This document shows positions 16,633 to 24,653 of a stretch of 40,231 nt of DNA, piece by piece. Source of the DNA: an uncultured Pelagibacteraceae bacterium. Its GTDB lineage: Bacteria > Pseudomonadota > Alphaproteobacteria > Pelagibacterales > Pelagibacteraceae. The notes under the pieces are model-generated. The model was not told the DNA's origin, ran no database searches, and saw nothing but the letters and a program-made list of their open reading frames with translations. Where the stretch lies: NCBI GenBank assembly GCA_902531885.1, contig CACAFZ010000005.1, positions 1-40,231 of the forward strand. The letters are read 5' to 3'. The position numbers were made by a program, and so were the translations under genes. The number at the start of each line of letters is the position of its first letter. The first letter of the stretch is position 1.

Positions 16633-18033
16633 TTACCTTGTTGCGGACGACACCGCTTTTTCATCATCCTTAGATGCTTCTAACATGTCGTAATCTAATC
16701 CAGCTATTTCAACTTCTCTTGGAATTCTTAATTTACCCATTCCATGAAGAACTTTAGCTATGATCCAGCCTGGAATAAATCCAAGTACCACGAACATTAT
16801 TAATGCACCTATGAACATTCCTAGCGGGTTAATCGGAGCATAATCCGTTCCAACCCACATAGATCCAACGCTGTATCCAGACGATGGATATCCATTTAGC
16901 ACAAATCCACAAATCACAAGACCTGCGAATCCAGCATAACCGTGTACTGCTACTGCACCGACTGCATCATCAATTTTGAACTTACGTTCAACCCAGTAAT
17001 GCATTTTGTAAGCAACAACTACACCAATCATAGCAATGATCATTGCTTGTATCGGATGATACAAGTCATTACCTGCTGATGCGCATATGATTCCTGCTAG
17101 TCCACTTGAGTATGTCCAGAACGGATCTCCTTTAGAAATCAGATATCCGGCTAATAATCCTCCTGATAATGACATCAAGAAGTTAAAAGTAATACCACTC
17201 AGTGTAGTAGGAGTTACATATATATTTGTTGCAGTCCAGTAAGTTACACCTTCCATACCGTACTCTGGTCCAAGATCAAAAATAGGAATATTACACGCTG
17301 CATAAAATCCCCAAAAGCCAGTATAAATTAAAAATAATCCAACTGCTACTAGCCACGGATTTCTTGGTCCAATGTTTCTTGGTTCACCACTAGAAGAAAA
17401 TTTACCTATTCTTGGTCCTAAAACTGCCAAGATTCCTAAGGCAAATCCTCCTGCTACTGCATGAATTACACCAGATGCATAAGCATCATGGTATCCAAGT
17501 ATTTTTAACATCCATCCATCAAAATGCCATCCCCATGCTGCATCTATAGTCCAGAAAACTGAACCAATAGCAATTGCTAGAATACCGAATGCGAAAGTAG
17601 TTATTCTTTCGATTACAGCACCTGAAACAATTGAAGCAGCTGTCCATGAGAATAATAAAAACGCTGCCCAAAACACTCCGCTAATATGATCACCTAAGTT
17701 TACTGCCATGATATCGCTTGTAGGCACGTACCACTTAGCACTAAAAGTAGATTCATCTGTGATTAGTGCAGCACTCTCGTTCATAATTGAGGGCGCAAAT
17801 CCTGGTCCCGTAGGGAATGCCCAGTAAATCCACCAGCCAAATAAGAACCACGTTACTGTTACCAAAGGTATAAGCATTGTGTTCTTCATTAATGTATGTT
17901 GATGATGTTTGTATCTTGAAGCTCCAACTTCATACATACAGAATCCCACGTGAATTAAAAACATGAGTACTACCGTTATCCAGTAGTAAAATTCTGTAAA
18001 TATAGTTGTCAGAGCTGATAGTTGATCAGTCAT
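16633..18033 (-). CDS. amt: Divergent Amt-family ammonium/methylammonium transporter
   Basis: Inner-membrane channel of the Amt/Mep/Rh family for ammonium or methylammonium. The 466-aa protein has about eleven hydrophobic segments, a likely extracytoplasmic N-terminus, and both pore histidines (GVIHAVAGG and AVHGYAGF). An Asp eight residues before the first His is retained (YHDAYASG), as in AmtB. The rest of the pore is unusually divergent (for example AWGWHFDGW and WGFYAACN). It has a strong Shine-Dalgarno (GGAGG) and richer codon use than its neighbours, suggesting high expression. Lying in one run with gmaS, it is a good candidate for methylamine uptake, though plain ammonium transport is equally compatible with the sequence. 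Confidence 0.9.
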   Translation of the reverse strand: MTDQLSALTTIFTEFYYWITVVLMFLIHVGFCMYEVGASRYKHHQHTLMKNTMLIPLVTVTWFLFGWWIYWAFPTGPGFAPSIMNESAALITDESTFSAKWYVPTSDIMAVNLGDHISGVFWAAFLLFSWTAASIVSGAVIERITTFAFGILAIAIGSVFWTIDAAWGWHFDGWMLKILGYHDAYASGVIHAVAGGFALGILAVLGPRIGKFSSSGEPRNIGPRNPWLVAVGLFLIYTGFWGFYAACNIPIFDLGPEYGMEGVTYWTATNIYVTPTTLSGITFNFLMSLSGGLLAGYLISKGDPFWTYSSGLAGIICASAGNDLYHPIQAMIIAMIGVVVAYKMHYWVERKFKIDDAVGAVAVHGYAGFAGLVICGFVLNGYPSSGYSVGSMWVGTDYAPINPLGMFIGALIMFVVLGFIPGWIIAKVLHGMGKLRIPREVEIAGLDYDMLEASKDDEKAVSSATR

Positions 18034-18044
18034 CTCTAACCTCC

Positions 18045-18060
18045 ATTTGTTTAAACAAAT
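18045..18060. promoter_or_regulatory. Perfect 16-bp palindrome just upstream of amt
   Basis: ATTTGTTTAAACAAAT is perfectly self-complementary and ends right at the amt Shine-Dalgarno sequence (GGAGG, then the ATG at 18033). This is the largest gene-free gap in the window (18034-18166). The position suits a repressor or activator operator, or an RNA hairpin that masks the ribosome site. I saw no convincing -35/-10 pair around it. Confidence 0.5.
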
Positions 18061-18166
18061 TAGTGTGACTCTAATGAATGTGTAGAAGAGTACAATGGTA
18101 AAAAAACTAGTATGAGCGCAATAACTAATACCTGAATCAACTCCAGGTAGATAAAATACTGATTAT

Positions 18167-18577
18167 TTAAAATTTTAAATAGGCTTTTTTTAGATCAACT
18201 AGTGGATGATTAGGAGACATTTGAAATTTAACAAGCAACTCTCTTGCAATCATGTCTCTATCTTGCTGGTTATCTGGTAATTTAATTTTCTTAGGAATTG
18301 TTACCCAACCATTAGCATTTCTATCAAAAACAGCAGGTCTATCTTCTTCATAACCCATATGAACATCTTCTAACCAATTAAGATCATCCCATCCCATATG
18401 CTCGATATATTTTTTTAAAAATGGAGTAAGTTTTTTATAGTCAGGTAATAAGTTTACGTCGTATCTATATCCAATAGTTTGGCCAATCATTTTTTCTCTA
18501 GCTGTTTCTTTCTTTTTACCTAGCTGGCCTTTAATCTCTTTAACGTTTTTTTTTTTATTTTTCTTTTTTTTAACCAT
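18167..18577 (-). CDS. 136-aa protein of unknown function at the end of the mgs/glx operon
   Basis: I do not recognise this protein. Its first 30 residues are almost all Lys/Asn/Gly (MVKKKKNKKKNVKEIKGQLG), a disordered basic tail. A folded acidic part follows with LLPDYKKLTPFLKKYIEHMG, then LNWLEDVHMGYEEDRP and PLVDLKKAYLKF at the C-terminus. It has no signal peptide or membrane helix. It starts 8 bases after the MgsC stop, so it is in the operon and probably belongs with the glutamate-synthase-like complex. After its stop there is only a weak 6-bp hairpin (18129-18149). Confidence 0.8.
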   Translation of the reverse strand: MVKKKKNKKKNVKEIKGQLGKKKETAREKMIGQTIGYRYDVNLLPDYKKLTPFLKKYIEHMGWDDLNWLEDVHMGYEEDRPAVFDRNANGWVTIPKKIKLPDNQQDRDMIARELLVKFQMSPNHPLVDLKKAYLKF

Positions 18578-18585
18578 GCTTACCT

Positions 18586-19959
18586 TTAAATTTTATGGAA
18601 ATCGTCAACTCCTACTGTATGATTTGTTCCTGATAATGGAACTTTTGCAAGTGCAGAAGCTTCCATTGTTAATGCAGCCATATCCTCAGGCTCTAATGAA
18701 TGAATGTTTGTTTTACCGCAGGCTCTAGCTAACAATTGAGCTTCTAAAGTCATTGTATGTAAGTAATTATACACTCTTAAAGCTGCCTGATCAGGGTTTA
18801 ATCTTTTTCTTAATTTAGGATCTTGAGTTGCAACACCTACAGGACAACGACCTGTATGACAGTGATAACAATGACCAGCAGGCACTCCCATTTCTTTTTC
18901 AAAATTAGATTCTGGAATTTCTTTGTTGCAGTTAAGTGCAATCATTGCTCCAGTTCCAATAGCAATTGCATCTGCACCTAATGCTAGAGCTTTTGCCATG
19001 TCAGCACCATCTCTAACTCCTCCTGCATAAATTAACGTTACTTTTCCAGTTTGCCCAACATCATCTAGAGCTCTTCTTGCTTCTCTTATAGCAGCAATTC
19101 CTGGAATTCCTGTATTTGCAGCTGCTATATGTGGGCCCGCACCAGTCGAACCTTCCATTCCGTCTAGATATATTGAGTCCGGATCACATTTTGCGGCCAT
19201 ACGAACATCGTCGTAAACTTTTGCAGCACCAAGTTTTAATTGAATAGGTACTTTATTTTTCGTTAATTCTCTAAGTTCTTGAACTTTTAATGCTAAGTCA
19301 TCTGGTCCCAGCCAGTCTGGGTGTCTAGCGGGTGATCGTTGATCAATTCCTGCAGGCAAAGATCTCATTTCAGCAACTTGGTCTGTAACTTTTTGGCCCA
19401 TCAAGTGTCCGCCCATACCAACTTTTTGTCCTTGTCCTATGAATACTTCTATTCCATCAGCAAGTTGTGCATGGTGTGGATTAAATCCATATCTAGACTG
19501 AATACATTGATAATACCATTTTTCTGAATATCTTCTTTCATCTGGTATCATTCCACCTTCACCAGAACAAGTTGCACTTCCAGCCATTGTCGCTCCTCTT
19601 GCAAGAGCAGTTTTTGCTTCATAAGAAAGTGCTCCAAAACTCATACCTGTAATATAAACAGGGATATCTAATTCAATAGGGTTTTCACATCTTGGACCTA
19701 TTACAGTTTTTGTCTCACATTTTTCTCGGTAACCTTCAATTACAAACCTAGTTAAAGTACCTGGTAAAAAAACTAAATCATCAAACGTTGGTATTTTTTT
19801 CATCAATGCCATACCACGCATTCTGTATCTACCTAACTGAGCTTTAATATGAATATCGTCAATTACTTCAGGAGTAAAAATTGAATTATAACCTAGTAAG
19901 CTTTTATTTCTTTTTGCAAATTCAGTTTTTCCATTAGCTTTACCATTTTTTTTTGCCAT
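18586..19959 (-). CDS. mgsC: N-methylglutamate synthase-type subunit C / GlxD (FMN glutamate-synthase domain)
   Basis: Catalytic flavin subunit of the split glutamate-synthase-like enzyme that, in methylotrophs, makes N-methylglutamate from gamma-glutamylmethylamide. The 457-aa protein corresponds to the FMN-binding TIM barrel of GltB. Visible are YITGMSFGALSYEAKTALA, the LKLGAAKVYDDV strand, EGSTGAGPHIA, and the iron-sulfur cysteines Cys364, Cys367 and Cys372 in HCYHCHTGRCPVGVATQ. Its ATG overlaps the previous stop as TAATG, so it is translationally coupled to subunit B. The homologous rhizobial genes are called glxD, in a glnT-glxBCD cluster of unclear role; sequence alone cannot tell an Mgs from a Glx enzyme. 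Confidence 0.85.
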   Translation of the reverse strand: MAKKNGKANGKTEFAKRNKSLLGYNSIFTPEVIDDIHIKAQLGRYRMRGMALMKKIPTFDDLVFLPGTLTRFVIEGYREKCETKTVIGPRCENPIELDIPVYITGMSFGALSYEAKTALARGATMAGSATCSGEGGMIPDERRYSEKWYYQCIQSRYGFNPHHAQLADGIEVFIGQGQKVGMGGHLMGQKVTDQVAEMRSLPAGIDQRSPARHPDWLGPDDLALKVQELRELTKNKVPIQLKLGAAKVYDDVRMAAKCDPDSIYLDGMEGSTGAGPHIAAANTGIPGIAAIREARRALDDVGQTGKVTLIYAGGVRDGADMAKALALGADAIAIGTGAMIALNCNKEIPESNFEKEMGVPAGHCYHCHTGRCPVGVATQDPKLRKRLNPDQAALRVYNYLHTMTLEAQLLARACGKTNIHSLEPEDMAALTMEASALAKVPLSGTNHTVGVDDFHKI

Positions 19960-20813
19960 TAAATTGCTCCTTTTTTTTCAGTCGGTTCTAATGCATCATA
20001 ATTCCAAAGTTTTTTACCAGATACAACTTTAGTCATTTTTGATACATCAAAATTATCTCCAATTTCTGCTACTTTAAGTTTTCTGTTCAACCAATCTATA
20101 TCATTTTTTGTCATAGGTGATTCCACTGCATCACTACCAAATGATCCAATTTTTCCACCTACATATATTGTCCCATCATACATAGAGTCGCCCAAGTTAA
20201 TTCCTACATCTCCTAAAATAACAATTCTGCCTCTTTGCATCATAAAACCTGTAAATGCACCAGCGTCTCCACCAACAATTATTGTCCCACCTTTTTGGTC
20301 GATGCCAGTTCTAGCACCTACACTTCCTTTACAAACTAAATCACCACCTCTTATTGCTGCTCCAAAACAAGATCCAGCATTTTTTTCTATTACAACTTTT
20401 CCAGCCATCATGTTTTCTGCACAAGACCATCCAACACGACCGTTAACCCTAACTATGGGACCATCTATTGAACCAACACCAAAATAACCTAAACTACCTT
20501 CAAAAATTAAGTTAAGTTTATTTAATATACCAACGCCTAAACTATGTTTTCCTTGTGGATTTCTTATTACAATTGTTCCATATCCTTCACTCATTAATGA
20601 ATCAATCTTTCCATTTGCTTCTTTACAGTCCATATCTTTAACATCAAGCTCAGTTCTTTTATTAAAGTCCACATCGTGTGTTCCCCAATAGAAGAAATTT
20701 TCAGCTTCATCAGGATTAAAAAATTTTTGTTGAGTTTTTCCAGTTAAAACTTCGGTATGCATACCCATTGATTGGGCTTTTGTTTTTTTCTGAGCCACCT
20801 TTAAATTTGCCAT
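19959..20813 (-). CDS. mgsB: N-methylglutamate synthase-type subunit B / GlxC (GXGXG domain)
   Basis: A stand-alone version of the C-terminal GXGXG beta-helix domain of glutamate synthase, 284 aa. The repeated Gly-containing turns are obvious: GSLGYFGVGSIDGP, RVNGRVGWSCAENMMAGKVV, GGDLVCKGSVGARTG, GGTIIVGGDAGAFTGF and GGKIGSFGSDAV. It is structural and helps assemble the amidotransferase and flavin subunits. It begins 13 bases inside the end of subunit A and ends in a TAATG overlap with subunit C, so the stoichiometry is probably set by coupled translation. The first 60 residues are an extra segment outside the beta-helix repeats, of unknown role. Confidence 0.85.
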   Translation of the reverse strand: MANLKVAQKKTKAQSMGMHTEVLTGKTQQKFFNPDEAENFFYWGTHDVDFNKRTELDVKDMDCKEANGKIDSLMSEGYGTIVIRNPQGKHSLGVGILNKLNLIFEGSLGYFGVGSIDGPIVRVNGRVGWSCAENMMAGKVVIEKNAGSCFGAAIRGGDLVCKGSVGARTGIDQKGGTIIVGGDAGAFTGFMMQRGRIVILGDVGINLGDSMYDGTIYVGGKIGSFGSDAVESPMTKNDIDWLNRKLKVAEIGDNFDVSKMTKVVSGKKLWNYDALEPTEKKGAI

Positions 20814-21742
20814 ACTTTTACTTCTCCATCAAAGGGATCATACGTTGTTATTTCTTGAGGAAGAATAGACCTAATAGCAATCTCTTCTGATCCCATTGCT
20901 ACCAAATCATCTGACTCGTATAAAACTAGTGGTTTCGCAGCCATAGTATCTTTTGCCATACCCAAAGAGTCTTTTGTTGCAACAAAGTAAGTAAATACCC
21001 CATCTAGACCAGTTAGAGACTCTTTCATTCCTTCCTCTAAAGTTGCTCCATTTCTCATTTTTTCAGCAAGAAAAACTGCAATCAGCTCTGAATCACACTC
21101 TGACATAAAACGCATGCCTTTATTTTCTAGGGCTCTTCTATTATTCCAATAATTTGTTAATTGTCCATTGTGAACCACAGAAACATCTGCGAAAGGATAA
21201 CCCCAAAAAGGATGAGCAGATTTTATATCCACCCCAGATTCTGTTGCCATTCTCGCGTGACCTATTCCATGTGTTCCTGTAACTTTATCTAAATTATATC
21301 TTTCACTTACAGTTTTTGCATCGCCAAGGTCTTTAATTAATTCAAGAGATTTTCCAATAGATAGTATTTCTACCATTTCAACACTTTCTATTTTTTTGGA
21401 AAAGTCCATGAGATCTTTGTCATATTTAATTTCATATCTATATGAATAAGGAGTTAACTTTTCTTCTTTAACAATTGTTGCACCAAGTTCAGAAAGATTT
21501 TTATCGACAAGTTTTTTTCTATCATCATAAACGCTTGCATCTTCATTAACAGATGTGCTGCCTTCACCCACATTTTCACCAACTTTAAATCTCATTATGA
21601 AGTTTTGACCATCATTTTGAGAGTACAGCGCATACCCTGTTGAGTCAGGACCTCTATGTTTTAATGCCTGAAGCATACTTTGTAGTTCTTCACCTACATT
21701 TGAGGATTTCCCTCTATGAATAAGTCCAGCTATTCCGCACAT
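20801..21742 (-). CDS. mgsA: N-methylglutamate synthase-type subunit A / GlxB (class II amidotransferase)
   Basis: N-terminal-nucleophile amidotransferase subunit, 313 aa, that would release the amine (methylamine or ammonia) from the gamma-glutamyl amide and pass it to the flavin subunit. The mature nucleophile is Cys2 in MCGIAGLIHRG; HRGPDSTGYAL, GHARMATESG and VVHNGQLTN are the other class II signatures. The stretch after residue 60 (about 100 aa) is an insertion relative to short Ntn domains. No synthase domain is fused on. Start is certain because Cys2 must follow Met1. It lies 25 bases after glnT and overlaps subunit B by 13 bases. Confidence 0.86.
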   Translation of the reverse strand: MCGIAGLIHRGKSSNVGEELQSMLQALKHRGPDSTGYALYSQNDGQNFIMRFKVGENVGEGSTSVNEDASVYDDRKKLVDKNLSELGATIVKEEKLTPYSYRYEIKYDKDLMDFSKKIESVEMVEILSIGKSLELIKDLGDAKTVSERYNLDKVTGTHGIGHARMATESGVDIKSAHPFWGYPFADVSVVHNGQLTNYWNNRRALENKGMRFMSECDSELIAVFLAEKMRNGATLEEGMKESLTGLDGVFTYFVATKDSLGMAKDTMAAKPLVLYESDDLVAMGSEEIAIRSILPQEITTYDPFDGEVKVWQI

Positions 21743-21767
21743 AACCTTTTCCTTATATTTATTAAAA

Positions 21768-23237
21768 CTATGGAAGACAATCTAAATAAGTGTCTAAATC
21801 CCACTGCGTAGTCGCACCTAGAAATTTTTCCCATTCGTCATTTTTATACCAATGGAATACCTTATACATTTCATCTGGCATAGAAGATTTAATAATTTCA
21901 TCCTCAGATAGTCTATCCAAAGCTTCTCCCAAACTTAATGGAAGTTTCTTAACATCTTTTCCAGCTTTTTTAGCTTCATACATACTTCTAGATTCAGGCT
22001 TAGATGGTTTTAGATTTTTTGAAATACCATGGTCACAAGCTTTTAATAAAGCTGCACCCAATAGATATGGATTGTGCATTGAGTCAACCGATCTATATTC
22101 AAATCTTCCAGGAGCCGATACTCTTAAACCACAAGTTCTGTTTTGGTATCCCCAATCAGCATAAACTGGAGCCCAGAATCCCTGATCCCAAAGTCTTCTA
22201 TAAGAATTTACTGTTGAAGACCCTAAAGCAGTTAAAGCAGGCAAGTGCTCCATTATTCCAGCAATGGATTGTAAACCAACTTTACCTGGCAATTGCATGT
22301 CTTTAGTATCAGGCATAAAAGTATTTGTGCCTCCCTGTACATAACCAAACACTTCCTCTACTCCAGGTAATTTTTTATGACCTAATTTGTTTGTTACAAC
22401 TTTTCCACCTTTCCATAAAGACATGTTCGTATGGCAACCACTTGCAGACACACCCATAAATGGTTTTGTCATAAAGCATGCTATTAAATTGTGTTCTCTT
22501 GCCACTTGTGCACAAATTTGTCTGTAAGTAGAAAGTCTATCAGCATTTCTTAAAACATTATCATATGTCCAGTTTAATTCTAATTGTCCCGGAGCATCTT
22601 CATGGTCACCTTGGATCATATCTAAACCCATGGCTGAAGCGTACTCAATTACTTTCATAAACACAGGTCTTAATGATTCAAATTGATCAATGTGATAGCA
22701 GTACGGTTTAGAAAAACCTGATCCAGTAGGGCTTCCGTCAGGATTTTTTGTCAACCACATCATTTCAGGTTCAGTTCCAACTCTCAATTCTAAACCATGT
22801 TTTTTCTGAAATTCATCCATAAATATTCTGAGATTTCCTCGACAATCAGAGGTTAAATGTCCTCCTGGATTTTCTCTTTCTTCTCTGTTTCTAAAACATG
22901 TAACAAAAACTCTTCCAATTCTTTTGTCCCAAGGTAATTGACAGAAAGTTTCAGGGTCAGGTATACCTACAAGCTCCATAGCCTCAGGGCCATAACCGAT
23001 ATAATTTTTGTGTCTGTCTACAAATAAGTTGGCAGTAGATCCATAAACCAATTGAAAACCTTTTTCTGCAGTTCTTTCCCAGTGGTCTGCTGGAATTCCT
23101 TTACCAACAACACGTCCTGTTACAGATATAAATTGGTAATAAATATATGTAATCCCTAATTCGTTAATTTTTTCTCTTACTGCTTTTACAAGTTTAGCTC
23201 TTCCTGGTTGATTTACATGCTTTTCTAGATCAGTCAT
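21768..23237 (-). CDS. glnT: GlnT-type glutamine synthetase-like ligase
   Basis: A 489-aa glutamine-synthetase-fold ligase, about 50 residues longer than GmaS at 14847-16172 and clearly different from it. Active-site stretches are QGDHEDAPGQLELNWTYD, ASGCHTNMSLW, NSYRRL and RFEYRSVDSMHNPYLLG. It heads the operon with the three glutamate-synthase-like subunits, as glnT does in rhizobial glnT-glxBCD clusters, so it probably makes a gamma-glutamyl amide that the complex consumes. Whether the amine is ammonia, methylamine or something else cannot be seen. The Shine-Dalgarno is strong (AAGGGGGA). A terminator-like hairpin separates it from the upstream oxidoreductase gene. Confidence 0.85.
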   Translation of the reverse strand: MTDLEKHVNQPGRAKLVKAVREKINELGITYIYYQFISVTGRVVGKGIPADHWERTAEKGFQLVYGSTANLFVDRHKNYIGYGPEAMELVGIPDPETFCQLPWDKRIGRVFVTCFRNREERENPGGHLTSDCRGNLRIFMDEFQKKHGLELRVGTEPEMMWLTKNPDGSPTGSGFSKPYCYHIDQFESLRPVFMKVIEYASAMGLDMIQGDHEDAPGQLELNWTYDNVLRNADRLSTYRQICAQVAREHNLIACFMTKPFMGVSASGCHTNMSLWKGGKVVTNKLGHKKLPGVEEVFGYVQGGTNTFMPDTKDMQLPGKVGLQSIAGIMEHLPALTALGSSTVNSYRRLWDQGFWAPVYADWGYQNRTCGLRVSAPGRFEYRSVDSMHNPYLLGAALLKACDHGISKNLKPSKPESRSMYEAKKAGKDVKKLPLSLGEALDRLSEDEIIKSSMPDEMYKVFHWYKNDEWEKFLGATTQWDLDTYLDCLP

Positions 23238-23274
23238 ATTCCCCCTTTGAATTTTATGATTAAAAAGGTAACTG

Positions 23275-23302
23275 AAAAAAAATTATCTGTCTAGTTAGAT
23301 AA
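23275..23302 (-). terminator. Probable rho-independent terminator after the tdm-coupled oxidoreductase
   Basis: On the minus strand, right after the stop at 23304, TTATCT (23302-23297) pairs with AGATAA (23288-23283) around an eight-base loop and is followed by eight Ts. The stem is short and A+T-rich, so termination may be leaky, but its position between two same-strand operons is right. Confidence 0.5.
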
Positions 23303-23303
23303 A

Positions 23304-24653
23304 TTAACTCCAAGGGAACGGACTGTTCGATGTAGGGTGCAGCTCACCTTTCTCGTATCGGTTGAATCTAAAAGGTTTTAATAATTCACTTTCTTTTCCA
23401 AGAACTTCCTCTGCTACTAGATTACCTACGCCCATCATTTTATATCCATGATTTGAGTCTGCTATAATGTAAACATTTTCGCAAAATTTATCAAATACAG
23501 GAAAGCTGTCAGGAGTAAAACAACCTAAACCACCAGATGGTCCTTGTTTATATTGCTGTGATTTTCCTTCAAATCTTTTTTGACAATGAGCTAATGCTGA
23601 TGACCACATATGCGCGAAATCATCTGTTGTTTGAAAGTCTTTTGATGCAAGTCCATATGGGTCAACTTTTACCTCTTCAACTTTATTATCTACTTTAAAT
23701 GGAGCCGCACCTCCTTGTACACCATGTTTGTCACATATGTCAGGTTTATAGTAAATTCCCCACATCTTATCTGTAATTAGCGACTTGTCTCTATCAGAAT
23801 ATAAAGGTTCATCACTATCTACATGAATTAGTGGTGGCATTTTTCCATCGTCTGTTTTTAAAAAACCATCACCCACATTCATTACACCCTCTTGTAAAAA
23901 CCAATACTTCCACATATTTTGGTTATCTTTTTTTTCTCCATTATATTTTATTGAAATTTTATTAGGGAGCTCTAACATTTCCCAAATTTTGTAAATCCAC
24001 GGGCCGACAGCCACAATTACTTGTTCACATTCAATTGTACCATGGTTAGTTTGTACTCCTGTAACTGCTTTACTGTTACTTCCTCTTTTAAACCCAGTAA
24101 CTTCAACTCCTGTAATTATATTTGCTCCCTCATTTTTAGCTTTATTTCCACATGCACCTATTGCAATCTTATTTGGAGAGTAGCCTCCTTGTTTTTCATG
24201 AAGAATGCTAGTTATACCTGGAGCTTGCCAATCACTAAAAATATTTTTCATGTAATTAAAACATTTTTCTTCACCTTCAATAAATTCCGAGTCATAACCT
24301 ATTTTTTGTTGTTGCTCGTACACTGAAGACATATCTTTTCTCATAGACTCAGTGTTGATTTGCATAAAACCTACAGAATGATAGTTAAAATCTTTTGCAT
24401 CTTTTTCCCAGATATTTACACTGTGCGCCATTAACTCTCTCATAGCTGGTTGAAAATAATTATTTCTAACAACCCCACATGCTATTCCACTAGCGCCAGC
24501 TGCTATTCCTGTTTTATCCAAAACTACTATATCGTTTTCTTTAACTGTTTGGCCTTTAGCTCTAATTTTTTCTCCAAGATTCCATGCAGTGCTTAGACCA
24601 TGTATTCCTGCTCCAATAATTACATATTTTGCTTTAGGAGGTAGTTTATTCAT
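23304..24653 (-). CDS. DAO-family FAD oxidoreductase coupled to tdm (candidate secondary-amine demethylase)
   Basis: A 449-aa flavoprotein of the D-amino-acid/sarcosine oxidase family. It has the FAD dinucleotide motif VIIGAGIHG (residues 11-19) and LDKTGIAAGASGIACG where family members bind the flavin. Near the C-terminus IADSNHGYKMMGVGNLVAEEVLG provides the usual isoalloxazine contact. Members remove N-methyl groups from secondary or tertiary amines such as sarcosine and dimethylglycine. Its ATG overlaps the tdm stop as ATGA, so both are made together. Tdm releases dimethylamine, and no DmmABCD-type genes are seen in the window, so I infer that this enzyme may act on dimethylamine. A sarcosine or dimethylglycine substrate is an equally testable alternative. 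No fused GcvT domain is present; Tdm supplies one. Confidence 0.85.
   Translation of the reverse strand: MNKLPPKAKYVIIGAGIHGLSTAWNLGEKIRAKGQTVKENDIVVLDKTGIAAGASGIACGVVRNNYFQPAMRELMAHSVNIWEKDAKDFNYHSVGFMQINTESMRKDMSSVYEQQQKIGYDSEFIEGEEKCFNYMKNIFSDWQAPGITSILHEKQGGYSPNKIAIGACGNKAKNEGANIITGVEVTGFKRGSNSKAVTGVQTNHGTIECEQVIVAVGPWIYKIWEMLELPNKISIKYNGEKKDNQNMWKYWFLQEGVMNVGDGFLKTDDGKMPPLIHVDSDEPLYSDRDKSLITDKMWGIYYKPDICDKHGVQGGAAPFKVDNKVEEVKVDPYGLASKDFQTTDDFAHMWSSALAHCQKRFEGKSQQYKQGPSGGLGCFTPDSFPVFDKFCENVYIIADSNHGYKMMGVGNLVAEEVLGKESELLKPFRFNRYEKGELHPTSNSPFPWS

Noticed and set aside
18129..18149. A six-base-pair inverted repeat after the 136-aa gene, considered as a terminator
   Set aside because: The stem is short and no U-run follows on the minus strand, so I did not list it as a feature.
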